From the NCBI GenBank assembly GCA_028679185.1, contig JAJRBZ010000074.1:1-32357 (forward strand): DNA of 32,357 nucleotides, given 5' to 3'. Each line of letters starts with the position of its first letter. The first letter of the stretch is position 1. The DNA comes from Methanoregula sp. GTDB taxonomy: Archaea > Halobacteriota > Methanomicrobia > Methanomicrobiales > Methanospirillaceae. The notes under the pieces were generated by a model that worked only from the letters and a program-made list of their open reading frames with translations, had not been told where the DNA came from and ran no database searches. A program made the translations under genes and the position numbers. Shown here one piece after another: positions 1 through 7,414 of this stretch.

Positions 1-311
1 ACGCGTGAAACCGGTATATGCAGCCGGGCTGTCGCGACCTGCAGGGAAGATATACCGGGGATAACTTCACCGGAAAGATATCCCAATCCGGCCAGCATGG
101 GATCACCGGTGGATAGAATAATTGCGTCTTTGGCAAGCTTGTGAAGATTTTTGAAATCATCTATTGTTTTTACCTTACACTCAAACGGAATGTGTAATTT
201 TGCCAGATCGATTGCACGGTCTGATCCGTAGATAACAGCAGCCCGGGAAATTTCACGGATTGCCTGTTCAGTAAGCATGCCCGGTCCGCAGCCGACACCA
301 ATAATTTTCAT
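1..311 (-). CDS. cbiE: CbiE, cobalt-precorrin-7 (C5)-methyltransferase (partial, N-terminal part)
   Basis: Only the first 103 codons are in the window; the rest lies beyond the left edge. The N-terminus reads MKIIGVGCGPGMLT, the glycine-rich first strand and loop of the SAM-dependent tetrapyrrole methylase fold, followed by a STGDPMLAGLG segment and PGISS, typical of CbiE/CobL-N. The family methylates C5 of the corrin ring in anaerobic cobalamin synthesis. It is the last visible gene of the cbi operon. Its ATG overlaps the cbiD TGA as ATGA, so translation is probably coupled. It does not appear fused to CbiT, because a separate cbiT sits at the head of the operon. Assignment to CbiE rather than another methylase of the same fold rests on the motif wording and on the other cbi methylases being already accounted for. 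Confidence 0.85.
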   Translation of the reverse strand, partial: MKIIGVGCGPGMLTEQAIREISRAAVIYGSDRAIDLAKLHIPFECKVKTIDDFKNLHKLAKDAIILSTGDPMLAGLGYLSGEVIPGISSLQVATARLHIPVSR

Positions 312-1312
312 GGGCTTTCACCTATAATCGCTCCATCACGGTTTATTAGTATTATCTTTATATGCGGGTATTCTTTTTTGAATGCCGCAAGGTTCTCTGT
401 AACAGTGTTGTGAAATGCAGGTGATACTGCAAATTCCTCAATAGTGGCAAACCCCGTTCCATCCAGGATGTGCGGGTTGATAAATCGCATTATGAGTGCC
501 GGGAGACCAAAAAGGATTACCTGACCCCTTGCCGCATTAAGTGCTTCTTGTATTTTTCCACCAATCAGGACGATATCACGATCCGGATAAACAAGACGTG
601 CGTACCGGAGCCCGGTCCTTCCGGTTGTAAGTACAGCATTGCGGCTTGTTACCACCTGTTCGCAGATTGATTCTTCAAGATGGTCATCCCATGGCTCAAC
701 GAGCCCTGTTGTACCAAGCACTGAAATCCCTCCTTCCACACCAATCCGGGTGTTGAGTGTTTTTTTGGCAATCTCAGAACCCTGTGGGATATATAATTTA
801 ACCTGAGCACCCGAGAGTCCTTGTTGATCGATCGCTTCCTGGATTGATATGAGGATGCATGCCAGCGGAGCTGCGGTGATGGCAGGCTCTCCTTTCCGGA
901 ACCGGGGCGTATCGCGTGAAAACCTTCCAATACCGTCACCAGGTAAAAAGCGGATCTCGTCTTTTAAAGGTAATGCTTCTGCAATGAATTCTATTCCTGC
1001 TGTAACATCATCGGGATAATCTCCGGCAAATTTTTTTGAAGATGCTTTCCCTGCAAATCCAATAACCGGCACCTCAACAACAAGTCCGCAGGGGATTTTA
1101 ATGCGGACTGATGTGACAACTCCCGAGAGTGAAAGAATTGCGGCTTTGCAGGCAGCAGCAGCTGTTGTTCCGGTTGTATACCCGCGCCGGATCACCGTAC
1201 CTGATGCAGTGAGAACTGCCAGGCCCTTCTCCACGAGAGGGAGTAGATCCGGGGATGAACACTTCTTCACCCAGTCCTCGGGATAATCAAAGCCGTTGAC
1301 CGGGTCTCTCAT
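308..1312 (-). CDS. cbiD: CbiD, cobalt-precorrin-5B C1-methyltransferase
   Basis: CbiD methylates C1 of cobalt-precorrin-5B during anaerobic corrin synthesis. The diagnostic N-terminal signature RRGYTTGTTAAAACKAA is present, followed by the LPGDGIGRFSRDTPRFRKGEPAI-type core, an EVA-like TLNTRIGVEGGISVLGTTG segment and a C-terminal GF domain (ARGQVILFGLPAL). The reading frame is open upstream to 1345, but the ATG at 1312 gives a 4-bp ATGA overlap with the cbiC stop, the same junction type as cbiD/cbiE and cbiF/cbiG. I therefore prefer it, giving 334 residues, near the family norm. The neighbours are cbiC upstream and cbiE downstream. CbiD is not part of the tetrapyrrole methylase superfamily, which makes the call secure. 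Confidence 0.95.
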   Translation of the reverse strand: MRDPVNGFDYPEDWVKKCSSPDLLPLVEKGLAVLTASGTVIRRGYTTGTTAAAACKAAILSLSGVVTSVRIKIPCGLVVEVPVIGFAGKASSKKFAGDYPDDVTAGIEFIAEALPLKDEIRFLPGDGIGRFSRDTPRFRKGEPAITAAPLACILISIQEAIDQQGLSGAQVKLYIPQGSEIAKKTLNTRIGVEGGISVLGTTGLVEPWDDHLEESICEQVVTSRNAVLTTGRTGLRYARLVYPDRDIVLIGGKIQEALNAARGQVILFGLPALIMRFINPHILDGTGFATIEEFAVSPAFHNTVTENLAAFKKEYPHIKIILINRDGAIIGESP

Positions 1313-1974
1313 GAGGAGTGCCTTTCTATAAATATCGTGATGCACTCGTTTAAAGCAGCAACTGCGACAGGAGTGCCGCCCCGTGTTCCTTCAGTAGAGA
1401 TGGAAGGTATATTCATCGTGCGCAGCAGTTCCTTTGACTCAGCTGCGTTGATAAATCCTACCGGGGTCCCAATGATAACGGCTGGAAAAATCCCCTCTTT
1501 GACCATTTCGCACAGTGACAGGAGTGCTGAAGGTGCATTGCCGATCACAACGATCGATCCAGCAAGTGTTTCCCTGAGGGCAATAAAACCAGCTGAACTT
1601 CGGGTAATTCCACGTTCCTGTGCGATCCCTGCACCGAAATCGAGTGCACAGAGCACTTCGCTTGTGTGCCCTTTTTTCTGGATACCAGTCTGAACCATGC
1701 GAATGTCGGTAATAATGGGTGCACCCTGACAGAGTGCAGTAAGTGCTGCAGGGATAGGATCATGGGAGAAACGCATGAGATCAGCCATGCCAAAATCACC
1801 GACAGCGACAGAACACCGCTGTCGTAAACGATCTTCAAGATTTGCGTCACCAACCATCGACCGTGCGAGCGTCCGCGACTTTTTCGAAATCTCGTAAGCT
1901 TCCCTGGTCACAGCACCGGGATCAATATACATATTTGTGGTGGTATCCCCGTGGCGTAATAATTCCTTTGACAT
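1309..1974 (-). CDS. cbiC: CbiC, cobalt-precorrin-8 methylmutase (atypical active site)
   Basis: CbiC/CobH moves the C11 methyl group to C12, forming cobyrinate. The protein has 221 residues, about normal. The C-terminal family motifs are clear: GAPIITDIRMV, GNAPSAL, IGTPVGFINAAESKE and TRGGTPVAVAALN. The segment that carries the catalytic His in CobH (His43, in R-x-x-H-A-x-G) aligns without gaps from Arg53 to Phe69-Ser70. At the His position this protein has Val56 (codon GTC at 1809-1807). The start at 1974 overlaps cbiH by 53 bases but has a GGAGG about 10 bases upstream; an internal ATG at 1932 is an alternative with a weaker site. The gene lies between cbiH and cbiD in a tightly packed operon, so it very likely takes part in corrin synthesis, perhaps with modified chemistry. 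Confidence 0.88.
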   Translation of the reverse strand: MSKELLRHGDTTTNMYIDPGAVTREAYEISKKSRTLARSMVGDANLEDRLRQRCSVAVGDFGMADLMRFSHDPIPAALTALCQGAPIITDIRMVQTGIQKKGHTSEVLCALDFGAGIAQERGITRSSAGFIALRETLAGSIVVIGNAPSALLSLCEMVKEGIFPAVIIGTPVGFINAAESKELLRTMNIPSISTEGTRGGTPVAVAALNECITIFIERHSS

Positions 1975-2704
1975 CGTTACCCATCCTCCATATCCTGCTC
2001 TCCTTTCCCCCGATGATCACGGTTGTATGCATGTCCACTGCATACTCTATGTTTTCCACATCGGCGAGAGTCGTTATAATCACTTCTTCACCATCGCGCA
2101 AAGCGTTCCTGACGATTGCTATTGGCGTTTCTGCACCAAGGTACCTGCGGGCATGTTCGATGGCAAGCGCAAAATTGTGAGGTCTGCCACGGCTCTTCGG
2201 GTTATAGAGTACTACCGGAATACCAACAGAAAAGACCGCGTCAAGCCTCTGTTCAATTACCTCAAGGGGAGTCAGAAGATCAGATAAACTGATGACCGCA
2301 AAATCACCCGACAGGGGAGATCCGATTCTTGATGCTGCGGCATTTGCGGCAGTGACACCGGGAATCACCTCAACTTCAATATATGCGTTGGAGTGCTCGA
2401 GGACTTCAAGGACAATGCTTGCCATACCATAGACCCCGGCATCTCCCCCGGAAACAATGGCAACCGCGTGGGATTCGGCAAGCTCGATGGCCTGCTTTGC
2501 CCGCTCTACCTCTTTTCCCATCGAGCTCCGGATTACGGTTTTGCCTGTGAGCAGCGGTTCAAGAGGGTCAAGATACAGGGCATTGCCAATCACGTACTCG
2601 GAGGAGGCAATCACCTTAAGTGCCCTGGGGGTCATGTGCTCCCTGCGCCCGGGACCAAGCCCGATAATAGAAAGACTTCCTTGTTGTTTAGTGTGCAATG
2701 GCAA
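1922..2704 (-). CDS. cbiH: CbiH, cobalt-precorrin-3 C17-methyltransferase (ring contraction)
   Basis: This is a SAM-dependent tetrapyrrole methylase that methylates C17 and promotes ring contraction. Motifs are SIIGLGPGRREHMTP at the N-terminus, VSGGDAGVYGMAS, VIPGVTAANAAAS, the CbiH/CobJ signature DFAVISLSDLLTP, and VVLYNPKSRGRP. The frame is open back to 2788, but that would overlap cbiG by about 100 bases. I place the start at a TTG at 2704: GGGAGGG (2711-2717, minus strand) lies six bases upstream and the protein then starts shortly before the conserved SIIGLGPG strand, giving 260 residues. A second TTG at 2698 is possible. The overlap with cbiG is then 17 bases, in keeping with the rest of the operon. 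Confidence 0.93.
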   Translation of the reverse strand: MPLHTKQQGSLSIIGLGPGRREHMTPRALKVIASSEYVIGNALYLDPLEPLLTGKTVIRSSMGKEVERAKQAIELAESHAVAIVSGGDAGVYGMASIVLEVLEHSNAYIEVEVIPGVTAANAAASRIGSPLSGDFAVISLSDLLTPLEVIEQRLDAVFSVGIPVVLYNPKSRGRPHNFALAIEHARRYLGAETPIAIVRNALRDGEEVIITTLADVENIEYAVDMHTTVIIGGKESRIWRMGNDVKGIITPRGYHHKYVY

Positions 2705-3560
2705 CCGTAACCCTCCCGTACACTTTCTTTCCCATAACAAGCTGTTTTCTTTTTGCCACGGCAAGTGCAGATGGCTCAGCAACGCCAAGGAGCCCGATTT
2801 TTGTTGCCCGTGAGGCTGTAATCCCTCTCTGTGCGTTTATCGTTTCATCGTCCAGGAATATTAAATTGCCAGACAGGGCAGAGATAGCTTCAGAAAGTCC
2901 TGTTTCACCACTTTTTTTCTGCGTAGTCGCATAGACCAGTACATCGTTTTTGGCAACTCCCGATTCTGCAAGTGCATTCCTTATGGCGTCCAGTACTTCT
3001 TTGGCACTCACCCCTTTGCGGCACCCGACGCCGACCGTAAACTCCCCTTTCTTTACAAGTATTGATACATCGGGACCCGCTATGACGATGCCGGGGCCTT
3101 TCATGGTATGCACCGGAATATCCATATCGAGCATGGCGGCATTAACCTGCCGGGTTGATTCCCTGTTCACAATATCACAGCCGCTTCGTTGTGCAATAGA
3201 TTCCACTGAATCCCTGCCTTTTGATTCGGTGGCTGTTGTGATAACCGGGTGGATACCCAGTGCTGACAATTCTTTTGCCAGTTCATTTGCACCGTGATGG
3301 CCTCCAAGAAGCGGGATGGCATACGTGATATCCGGGCTCACGACGACAATAGCCGGATCATTCCATTTATCCTGAATAAGCGGTGCAATCCTGCGCACAG
3401 CAATACCCATCGACATGATGGCTACAATCCGTCGTGTATGGGGAAAGACCTCTAAAAAAACATCCGGGGTATATTCCCGGACTTCAGCGCCAAGAAAATC
3501 CGCAATTCGTTCAGCCTCATCCAAAACCCGGGAAAGTCCGATGACTATTGTATCGGTCAT
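2688..3560 (-). CDS. cbiG: CbiG, cobalt-precorrin-5A hydrolase
   Basis: CbiG opens the delta-lactone of cobalt-precorrin-5A and releases acetaldehyde. Both family domains are visible. The N-terminal and central part has the IMSMGIAVRRIAPLI and LLGGHHGANELA motifs. The C-terminal domain begins around VGVGCRKGVSAKEV and ends in SEPSAL-like GVAEPSALA. The 290-residue length is slightly short but complete. The start ATG at 3560 overlaps the cbiF stop by four bases (ATGA). The 3' end contains the Shine-Dalgarno sequence used by cbiH, so this stretch is both coding and a ribosome-binding site. This protein belongs to the early-cobalt (anaerobic) pathway, which fixes the pathway type. Confidence 0.95.
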   Translation of the reverse strand: MTDTIVIGLSRVLDEAERIADFLGAEVREYTPDVFLEVFPHTRRIVAIMSMGIAVRRIAPLIQDKWNDPAIVVVSPDITYAIPLLGGHHGANELAKELSALGIHPVITTATESKGRDSVESIAQRSGCDIVNRESTRQVNAAMLDMDIPVHTMKGPGIVIAGPDVSILVKKGEFTVGVGCRKGVSAKEVLDAIRNALAESGVAKNDVLVYATTQKKSGETGLSEAISALSGNLIFLDDETINAQRGITASRATKIGLLGVAEPSALAVAKRKQLVMGKKVYGRVTVAIAH

Positions 3561-4276
3561 GAGTAGAGATGTGATCTCGTATGTCCTTTTCTGCGGGGAT
3601 CCACAACGCCGCCTATAATAAGGAGTGCTGTATGGTCTATCCCTTCGTTCTGAGTTTTTTGTGCGATATCAGAAACCGTTCCACGGATAATTTTCTGGTC
3701 GGGCCATGAGGCATGGTAAACGACCGCTGCCGGTGTATCATGGGGACAGGCAAGTTTTTTGGTGATCTCACCCAGTTTCCCGGATCCAAGAAAAATGACC
3801 ATGGTAGCACCAAGGGCAGAGAGTTTTTCGATCTGATCGTGATCAAGCGTTTTACCCGCCGGCCGCGTAACAATCAGGCTTTCAGAGACACCCCGAAGCG
3901 TAAGCTGGGAACCCAGTGCCGCCGCCGCTGCAAAGAGTGATGAGACCCCGGGAACAATCTCAACAGCGATCCCCCGTCTCTCCAGTTCTTCGATCTGCTC
4001 GATTATTGCCCCATAGAGCGAGGGGTCACCGGAATGAAGCCTGACTACCGTTTTTCCTGACTTGGCCGGTGCCTCCATTGCTGAGACAATCTCTTCCAGC
4101 TTCATACCCCAGCTGTCAAGCTTGATCACCGCACCGGACCGGGCGATGAGCTCAGGATTGACCAGTGATCCCGCATAGATAAGAACATCTGCATCCCTGA
4201 TCAGCGAAAATCCCTTAACGGTTATCAGTTCAGGGTCTCCCGGACCAGCTCCCACAAACCAGACCTTTGGCCCCAT
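3557..4276 (-). CDS. cbiF: CbiF, cobalt-precorrin-4 C11-methyltransferase
   Basis: CbiF methylates C11 of cobalt-precorrin-4. The sequence shows VWFVGAGPGDPELITVKG at the N-terminus, the CbiF/CobM-specific YAGSLVNPEL, VRLHSGDPSLYGAI, EIVPGVSSLFAAAAALG, RPAGKT and VVYHASWPDQKIIRGT. All are typical of the C11 enzyme, and the 239-residue length is slightly short of the usual 250. It starts two bases after the cbiL stop and overlaps cbiG by four bases. The codon-level packing supports one polycistronic message running from cbiT to cbiE. I have no doubt about the family. Confidence 0.95.
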   Translation of the reverse strand: MGPKVWFVGAGPGDPELITVKGFSLIRDADVLIYAGSLVNPELIARSGAVIKLDSWGMKLEEIVSAMEAPAKSGKTVVRLHSGDPSLYGAIIEQIEELERRGIAVEIVPGVSSLFAAAAALGSQLTLRGVSESLIVTRPAGKTLDHDQIEKLSALGATMVIFLGSGKLGEITKKLACPHDTPAAVVYHASWPDQKIIRGTVSDIAQKTQNEGIDHTALLIIGGVVDPRRKGHTRSHLYS

Positions 4277-4278
4277 GA

Positions 4279-4884
4279 TTACCGCCTCGCATACATGACA
4301 CTCAGGTAATCGCTTTTTACCGGGAGCTCTTCATTGCGGTACACTTTCATATCATCAAAATACATCCGTTCAACAAGAATAAACTCACGATAACCTTCCC
4401 TGCGGAGTTCGTCAGCTTTTTCTTTGGGACGACGAACCTTGAGAAGGATCCGTGAATCGGGCGCCGGCCCGTCCGACACAATAAAACTATCGTTGAGTGA
4501 GATACCGGCAGCGGCTGCAAATGCAGTGATTGAGCTGATTCCCGGCTCTGTCCGGTATTGTATTGAGGGATACTTTTCTGCCATGATATCGCATAACCGG
4601 GAGAATGTGGAGAAAAAATTTGGATCTCCGAGAATGCCAAAAACTGCAAGGCCATCCTTTGCTGCAGGGGCAATCACGTCGGCATTCTCTTCAAGGCATT
4701 TTCGTATACGTGATTCGTCATCGGTCATGGGGAAGTTAAGCACGATTGCGTCACGATATGGGGCGACAAGATCCCGCGCAATTCTTCCCGGTACAAATAC
4801 CCTGTCTGCTTCCCTGAGAAGGCGTACAGCCCGCAGGGTGAGAAGTTCGGGATTTCCGGGCCCCAGTCCAAGGCCGATCAACAT
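4279..4884 (-). CDS. cbiL: CbiL, cobalt-precorrin-2 C20-methyltransferase
   Basis: CbiL adds the C20 methyl group to cobalt-factor II, the first dedicated methylation of the corrin branch. Visible motifs are LIGLGLGPGNPELLTLRAV, the CbiL-type FVPGR segment, the diagnostic GILGDPNFFSTFSRL (family LGDP-x-x-YST) and TEPGISSITAFAAAAG. At 201 residues it is shorter than the roughly 230 usual for the family, mainly from a compact C-terminal third. The motifs are intact, so I regard it as functional. It overlaps the cbiT stop by seven bases and precedes cbiF by two. Its substrate is the cobalt-loaded product of sirohydrochlorin, made by the enzymes at the other end of the window; the cobaltochelatase is not visible here. 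Confidence 0.9.
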   Translation of the reverse strand: MLIGLGLGPGNPELLTLRAVRLLREADRVFVPGRIARDLVAPYRDAIVLNFPMTDDESRIRKCLEENADVIAPAAKDGLAVFGILGDPNFFSTFSRLCDIMAEKYPSIQYRTEPGISSITAFAAAAGISLNDSFIVSDGPAPDSRILLKVRRPKEKADELRREGYREFILVERMYFDDMKVYRNEELPVKSDYLSVMYARR

Positions 4885-5417
4885 GCGGTTCCCTTCCCAA
4901 CAATCACGTACACCGGGTCGATCGGTTTGAACATAATACTTCCCGCGATCTCATGCGATCTGGCAACCTGCACCTGAACAACCTCACAGAATATACCAAG
5001 CTGCTGCATTGTCGCAACTGCCTGTGCCAGAGTACTCAGGAGCACTGCATTTACCACAATTGTTCTCCTGACTTTTTTTGCAAGGACCGGAAGGATCAAG
5101 TCGAGTTGTTGAGTCCCGCCGATAAATGCACAATCAAAGATCCGGTCGGATTTAAGGAAATCAGCGGCATCAGTACAAAAAAATTCAATGTTGGGGATAG
5201 TGGTTTTTTGTGCAGATTCACGTGCAATTTTTATTGCTTCTGGTCTTTTATCAATAGAGATGATTTTTGTTACCCGTTCTGCAGCAGCAATCGAGACTTT
5301 ACCGGATCCGCACCCAATCTCAAGTACCGTGTCAGTACTGCGGAGTCCCAGCTTGAACAGGGAAACTGCCATAATCTCATCCTGAGTCGGACCGCCGGCA
5401 AGCTTTGTCCCGGACAT
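4878..5417 (-). CDS. cbiT: CbiT, cobalt-precorrin-6B C15-methyltransferase (decarboxylating)
   Basis: CbiT methylates C15 and decarboxylates the C12 acetate side chain. It has a class I methyltransferase fold, unlike the other cbi methylases. It starts with the characteristic P-T-Q/K-x-E motif (GGPTQDEIMAVSLFKLGL), followed by VLEIGCGSGKVSIAAAE (SAM-binding loop) and ISIDKRPEAIKIARESA. The 179-residue length matches archaeal stand-alone CbiT. It is the first gene of the operon, with 237 noncoding bases upstream. The A/T-rich element at 5443-5450 would place transcription start within a few bases of the ATG, suggesting a leaderless or nearly leaderless message. Confidence 0.93.
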   Translation of the reverse strand: MSGTKLAGGPTQDEIMAVSLFKLGLRSTDTVLEIGCGSGKVSIAAAERVTKIISIDKRPEAIKIARESAQKTTIPNIEFFCTDAADFLKSDRIFDCAFIGGTQQLDLILPVLAKKVRRTIVVNAVLLSTLAQAVATMQQLGIFCEVVQVQVARSHEIAGSIMFKPIDPVYVIVGKGTAC

Positions 5418-5442
5418 CTTCTCAATTTTTGTTGTGTTAAGG

Positions 5443-5450
5443 TATTAATG
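5443..5450 (-). promoter_or_regulatory. Candidate TATA box for the cbi operon
   Basis: On the minus strand the sequence reads CATTAATA about 26-33 bases upstream of the cbiT ATG, the usual archaeal TATA spacing for a leaderless start. The match to a TATA consensus is weak. No cobalamin riboswitch-like structure was recognised in the 5418-5654 gap. A tandem 7-mer (CCGTATG at 5514-5520 and 5522-5528) lies further upstream. Confidence 0.3.
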
Positions 5451-5654
5451 CTTGTTTTACTGGCGGTCAGGATTCCGTTTACCCCTCCCATGCCAGCTCC
5501 CTGCCTCCCGCGCCCGTATGACCGTATGCTAAAAACCGCAATAATTATGGATACGTAACGTCGCTTTCACTCATGAATTTCCACGATTCCCACTTCTTCT
5601 CACAACAGCTCTCGTTTTTATGCTTAACCAAATATGCCGCACCGTATCCGGAAA

Positions 5655-6170
5655 TTATTGTGTTTCCCCTTCCTCCTCGTCAGGAAGACCACCTGGGATA
5701 TTCAAATCGTCTTCCGGGACATGATCGCCGTCTTCCAGCTCATCTTCTGTACACCAGCATTCAATCGTCCGGTCAATACCAATGTATTCCTGGTGATATT
5801 CATCAGTCGTGGAACCGGGCGACATGACGACTCTGCTAATCAGTTTCCCGTTTCGGAAGCCATAGATCCGGCGAAATGGCCAAGTGGGCCCAAGCACTGC
5901 AGTCCGCTCGTAATACACATCCTGTGCCAGCGTGCGGGTACAGAATATACCGGCATTCACTTCAAACAATGTCTCTTTCACATAGCGACGGGTATACCAG
6001 CGCAGTTCCGAAACGAGCGACAGGGCACTCCCGAGGGTTGATACGGTAATATATACCCCGCAGGATTTTTTTTTCGGGTGATAAAAACGCAGTGCCATCC
6101 TGCTGGTCTCGGATGCAAAAAGAGTGTGGTGGAGATCAACTCCCTCCCGCTGAATCAAGAGGATATTCAT
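5655..6170 (-). CDS. DUF5804-like protein downstream of PAN
   Basis: This is a 171-residue protein of unknown function. The central block STLGSALSLVSELRWYTRRYVKE resembles the pattern (S-LGAALSLLNDLNWYLVRF) I associate with the archaeal DUF5804 family, known mainly from haloarchaea and Methanomicrobiales. The last 35 residues are strongly acidic (DELEDGD, DEEEGE) and probably disordered. No signal peptide or membrane helix is seen. A GTG at 6179 is possible, but the ATG at 6170 has AGGTGA five bases upstream (overlapping that GTG), so I choose the ATG. It follows the PAN stop by 45 bases on the same strand and is probably co-transcribed with PAN. That is the only functional hint. The family label comes from remembered pattern similarity, not a search. 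Confidence 0.65.
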   Translation of the reverse strand: MNILLIQREGVDLHHTLFASETSRMALRFYHPKKKSCGVYITVSTLGSALSLVSELRWYTRRYVKETLFEVNAGIFCTRTLAQDVYYERTAVLGPTWPFRRIYGFRNGKLISRVVMSPGSTTDEYHQEYIGIDRTIECWCTEDELEDGDHVPEDDLNIPGGLPDEEEGETQ

Positions 6171-6215
6171 CCGGGTCACCTGAAAAATGAAAATAAATGC
6201 TGCGCAAACACCCGG

Positions 6216-7376
6216 TCACGTATACATTCTGTTATCGGTAATAATTTCATTTTTCACTTTGCGGACGGAATCAGTAAAATCCACCATGTCAACAAAGGGC
6301 GCTTCCCTTCGTACAGCCATCATACCGGCCTCACGGCAGATCGCTTCGAGCTCTGCACCTGTTGTATTTTCGGTAATATCCACAAGGTCTTCGAGCCTTA
6401 CACTGCCAAGGTGCATCTTCCGCGAGTGAATTTTCAGGATCTGGAGCCTTGCATCCTTATCCGGCAGAGGGATTTCAATTAACCGGTCGAACCGCCCGGG
6501 CCGCAGAAGGGCCCGATCCAGCATATCCGGCCGGTTGGTGGCTGCCATGATGCGGACATCCCCCCGGTTGTCAAACCCGTCCATTTCTGCAAGGAGTTGC
6601 ATTAGCGTCCGCTGAACTTCAGCGCTTCCTGATGTACCGTCATGAGTTCGCGTGCTTCCTACTGCATCTATCTCATCAATGAACACGATTGCTGGAGCAC
6701 GTTCACGGGCGAGCATGAAAAGTTCACGAACCAGTCCTGCTCCTTCTCCGATAAACTTGTGCACAAGCTCACTGCCGGACATCCTGATGAAGGTTGCATG
6801 TGCTTCATGAGCCACTGCTTTTGCAATCAGGGTTTTGCCGGTTCCCGGTGGGCCATAGAGCAGGATACCTTTTGGTGGTTCTACACCAATGCGCTGGAAT
6901 ATTTCAGGTTTTGTGAGGGGGTACTCAACTGCCTCACGCACTTCTTTAATAACATCGGCAAGCCCTCCAATCTGGGCGTAGCTTGTTTCCGGTGACACCT
7001 CCAGTTCCATAACACGGATACGTGAGTCATAGATGTTGCCGATAACTTTTACGATGGAAAGCGCGTTGTTGACGGCAACCTTGGCTCCGGGTTTTAACAG
7101 GGGACGAATTTCTTCTGTTGTGTTGGTGATATATTCCTGATTGTTTCCCTGTTGCCGCAGATAGATTTCCCCGTTATCCAGTATATCAACGACAACGGCA
7201 ACAAACAAAGGCATGCGCTTGAGCTGGTTGTTCTCCCGCTTGAGCTGCGCATTCTCCTTTACGAGCTCGTCAACCTTTACCTTCATATCAAGAAGACTGG
7301 CTTCCAGCTCGTTGAGCTGGATCTGGTATTTGAGTTCAGTTGAAGGCGCTGTATTATTGACGGAAGTCTCTTCCAT
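6216..7376 (-). CDS. pan: PAN, proteasome-activating nucleotidase
   Basis: PAN is the hexameric AAA+ ATPase that unfolds substrates and feeds them into the archaeal 20S proteasome. Visible in order are an N-terminal coiled coil with heptads (LEASLLDMKVKVDELV, LKRENNQLK), an OB-like subdomain, Walker A GPPGTGKT at residues 175-182, Walker B IVFIDEID with D234-E235, and a sensor-1 region ATNRPDMLDRALLRPGRFDR containing the arginine fingers. The C-terminus is M-Y-T, a hydrophobic-Tyr-X motif that docks in the alpha-ring pockets and opens the gate. A TTG at 7394 is in frame, but the ATG at 7376 is the better start, giving 386 residues. The beta subunit gene psmB is in this window 8 kb away. The upstream neighbour is divergent at 38 bases. 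Confidence 0.97.
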   Translation of the reverse strand: MEETSVNNTAPSTELKYQIQLNELEASLLDMKVKVDELVKENAQLKRENNQLKRMPLFVAVVVDILDNGEIYLRQQGNNQEYITNTTEEIRPLLKPGAKVAVNNALSIVKVIGNIYDSRIRVMELEVSPETSYAQIGGLADVIKEVREAVEYPLTKPEIFQRIGVEPPKGILLYGPPGTGKTLIAKAVAHEAHATFIRMSGSELVHKFIGEGAGLVRELFMLARERAPAIVFIDEIDAVGSTRTHDGTSGSAEVQRTLMQLLAEMDGFDNRGDVRIMAATNRPDMLDRALLRPGRFDRLIEIPLPDKDARLQILKIHSRKMHLGSVRLEDLVDITENTTGAELEAICREAGMMAVRREAPFVDMVDFTDSVRKVKNEIITDNRMYT

Positions 7377-7381
7377 ATTAC

Positions 7382-7412
7382 TCTTATACTGCAATCTTCA
7401 AACATTTATTAG
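7382..7412. promoter_or_regulatory. Overlapping divergent promoters of pan and the phosphomevalonate dehydratase small subunit gene
   Basis: Only 38 bases separate the PAN ATG (7376, minus) from the GTG at 7415 (plus). CTTATACT at 7383-7390 is about 27 bases upstream of the GTG. On the opposite strand TAATAAAT at about 7404-7411 is about 27 bases upstream of the PAN ATG region. Both would give leaderless or nearly leaderless transcripts, and the two transcription complexes would occupy the same DNA. Boxes were assigned by eye. Confidence 0.4.
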
Positions 7413-7414
7413 GT

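Noticed and set aside
5418-5654. A cobalamin riboswitch in the cbi operon leader
   Set aside because: The predicted transcription start is only a few bases from the cbiT ATG, no B12-box-like sequence was seen, and such riboswitches are not expected in this group of archaea.
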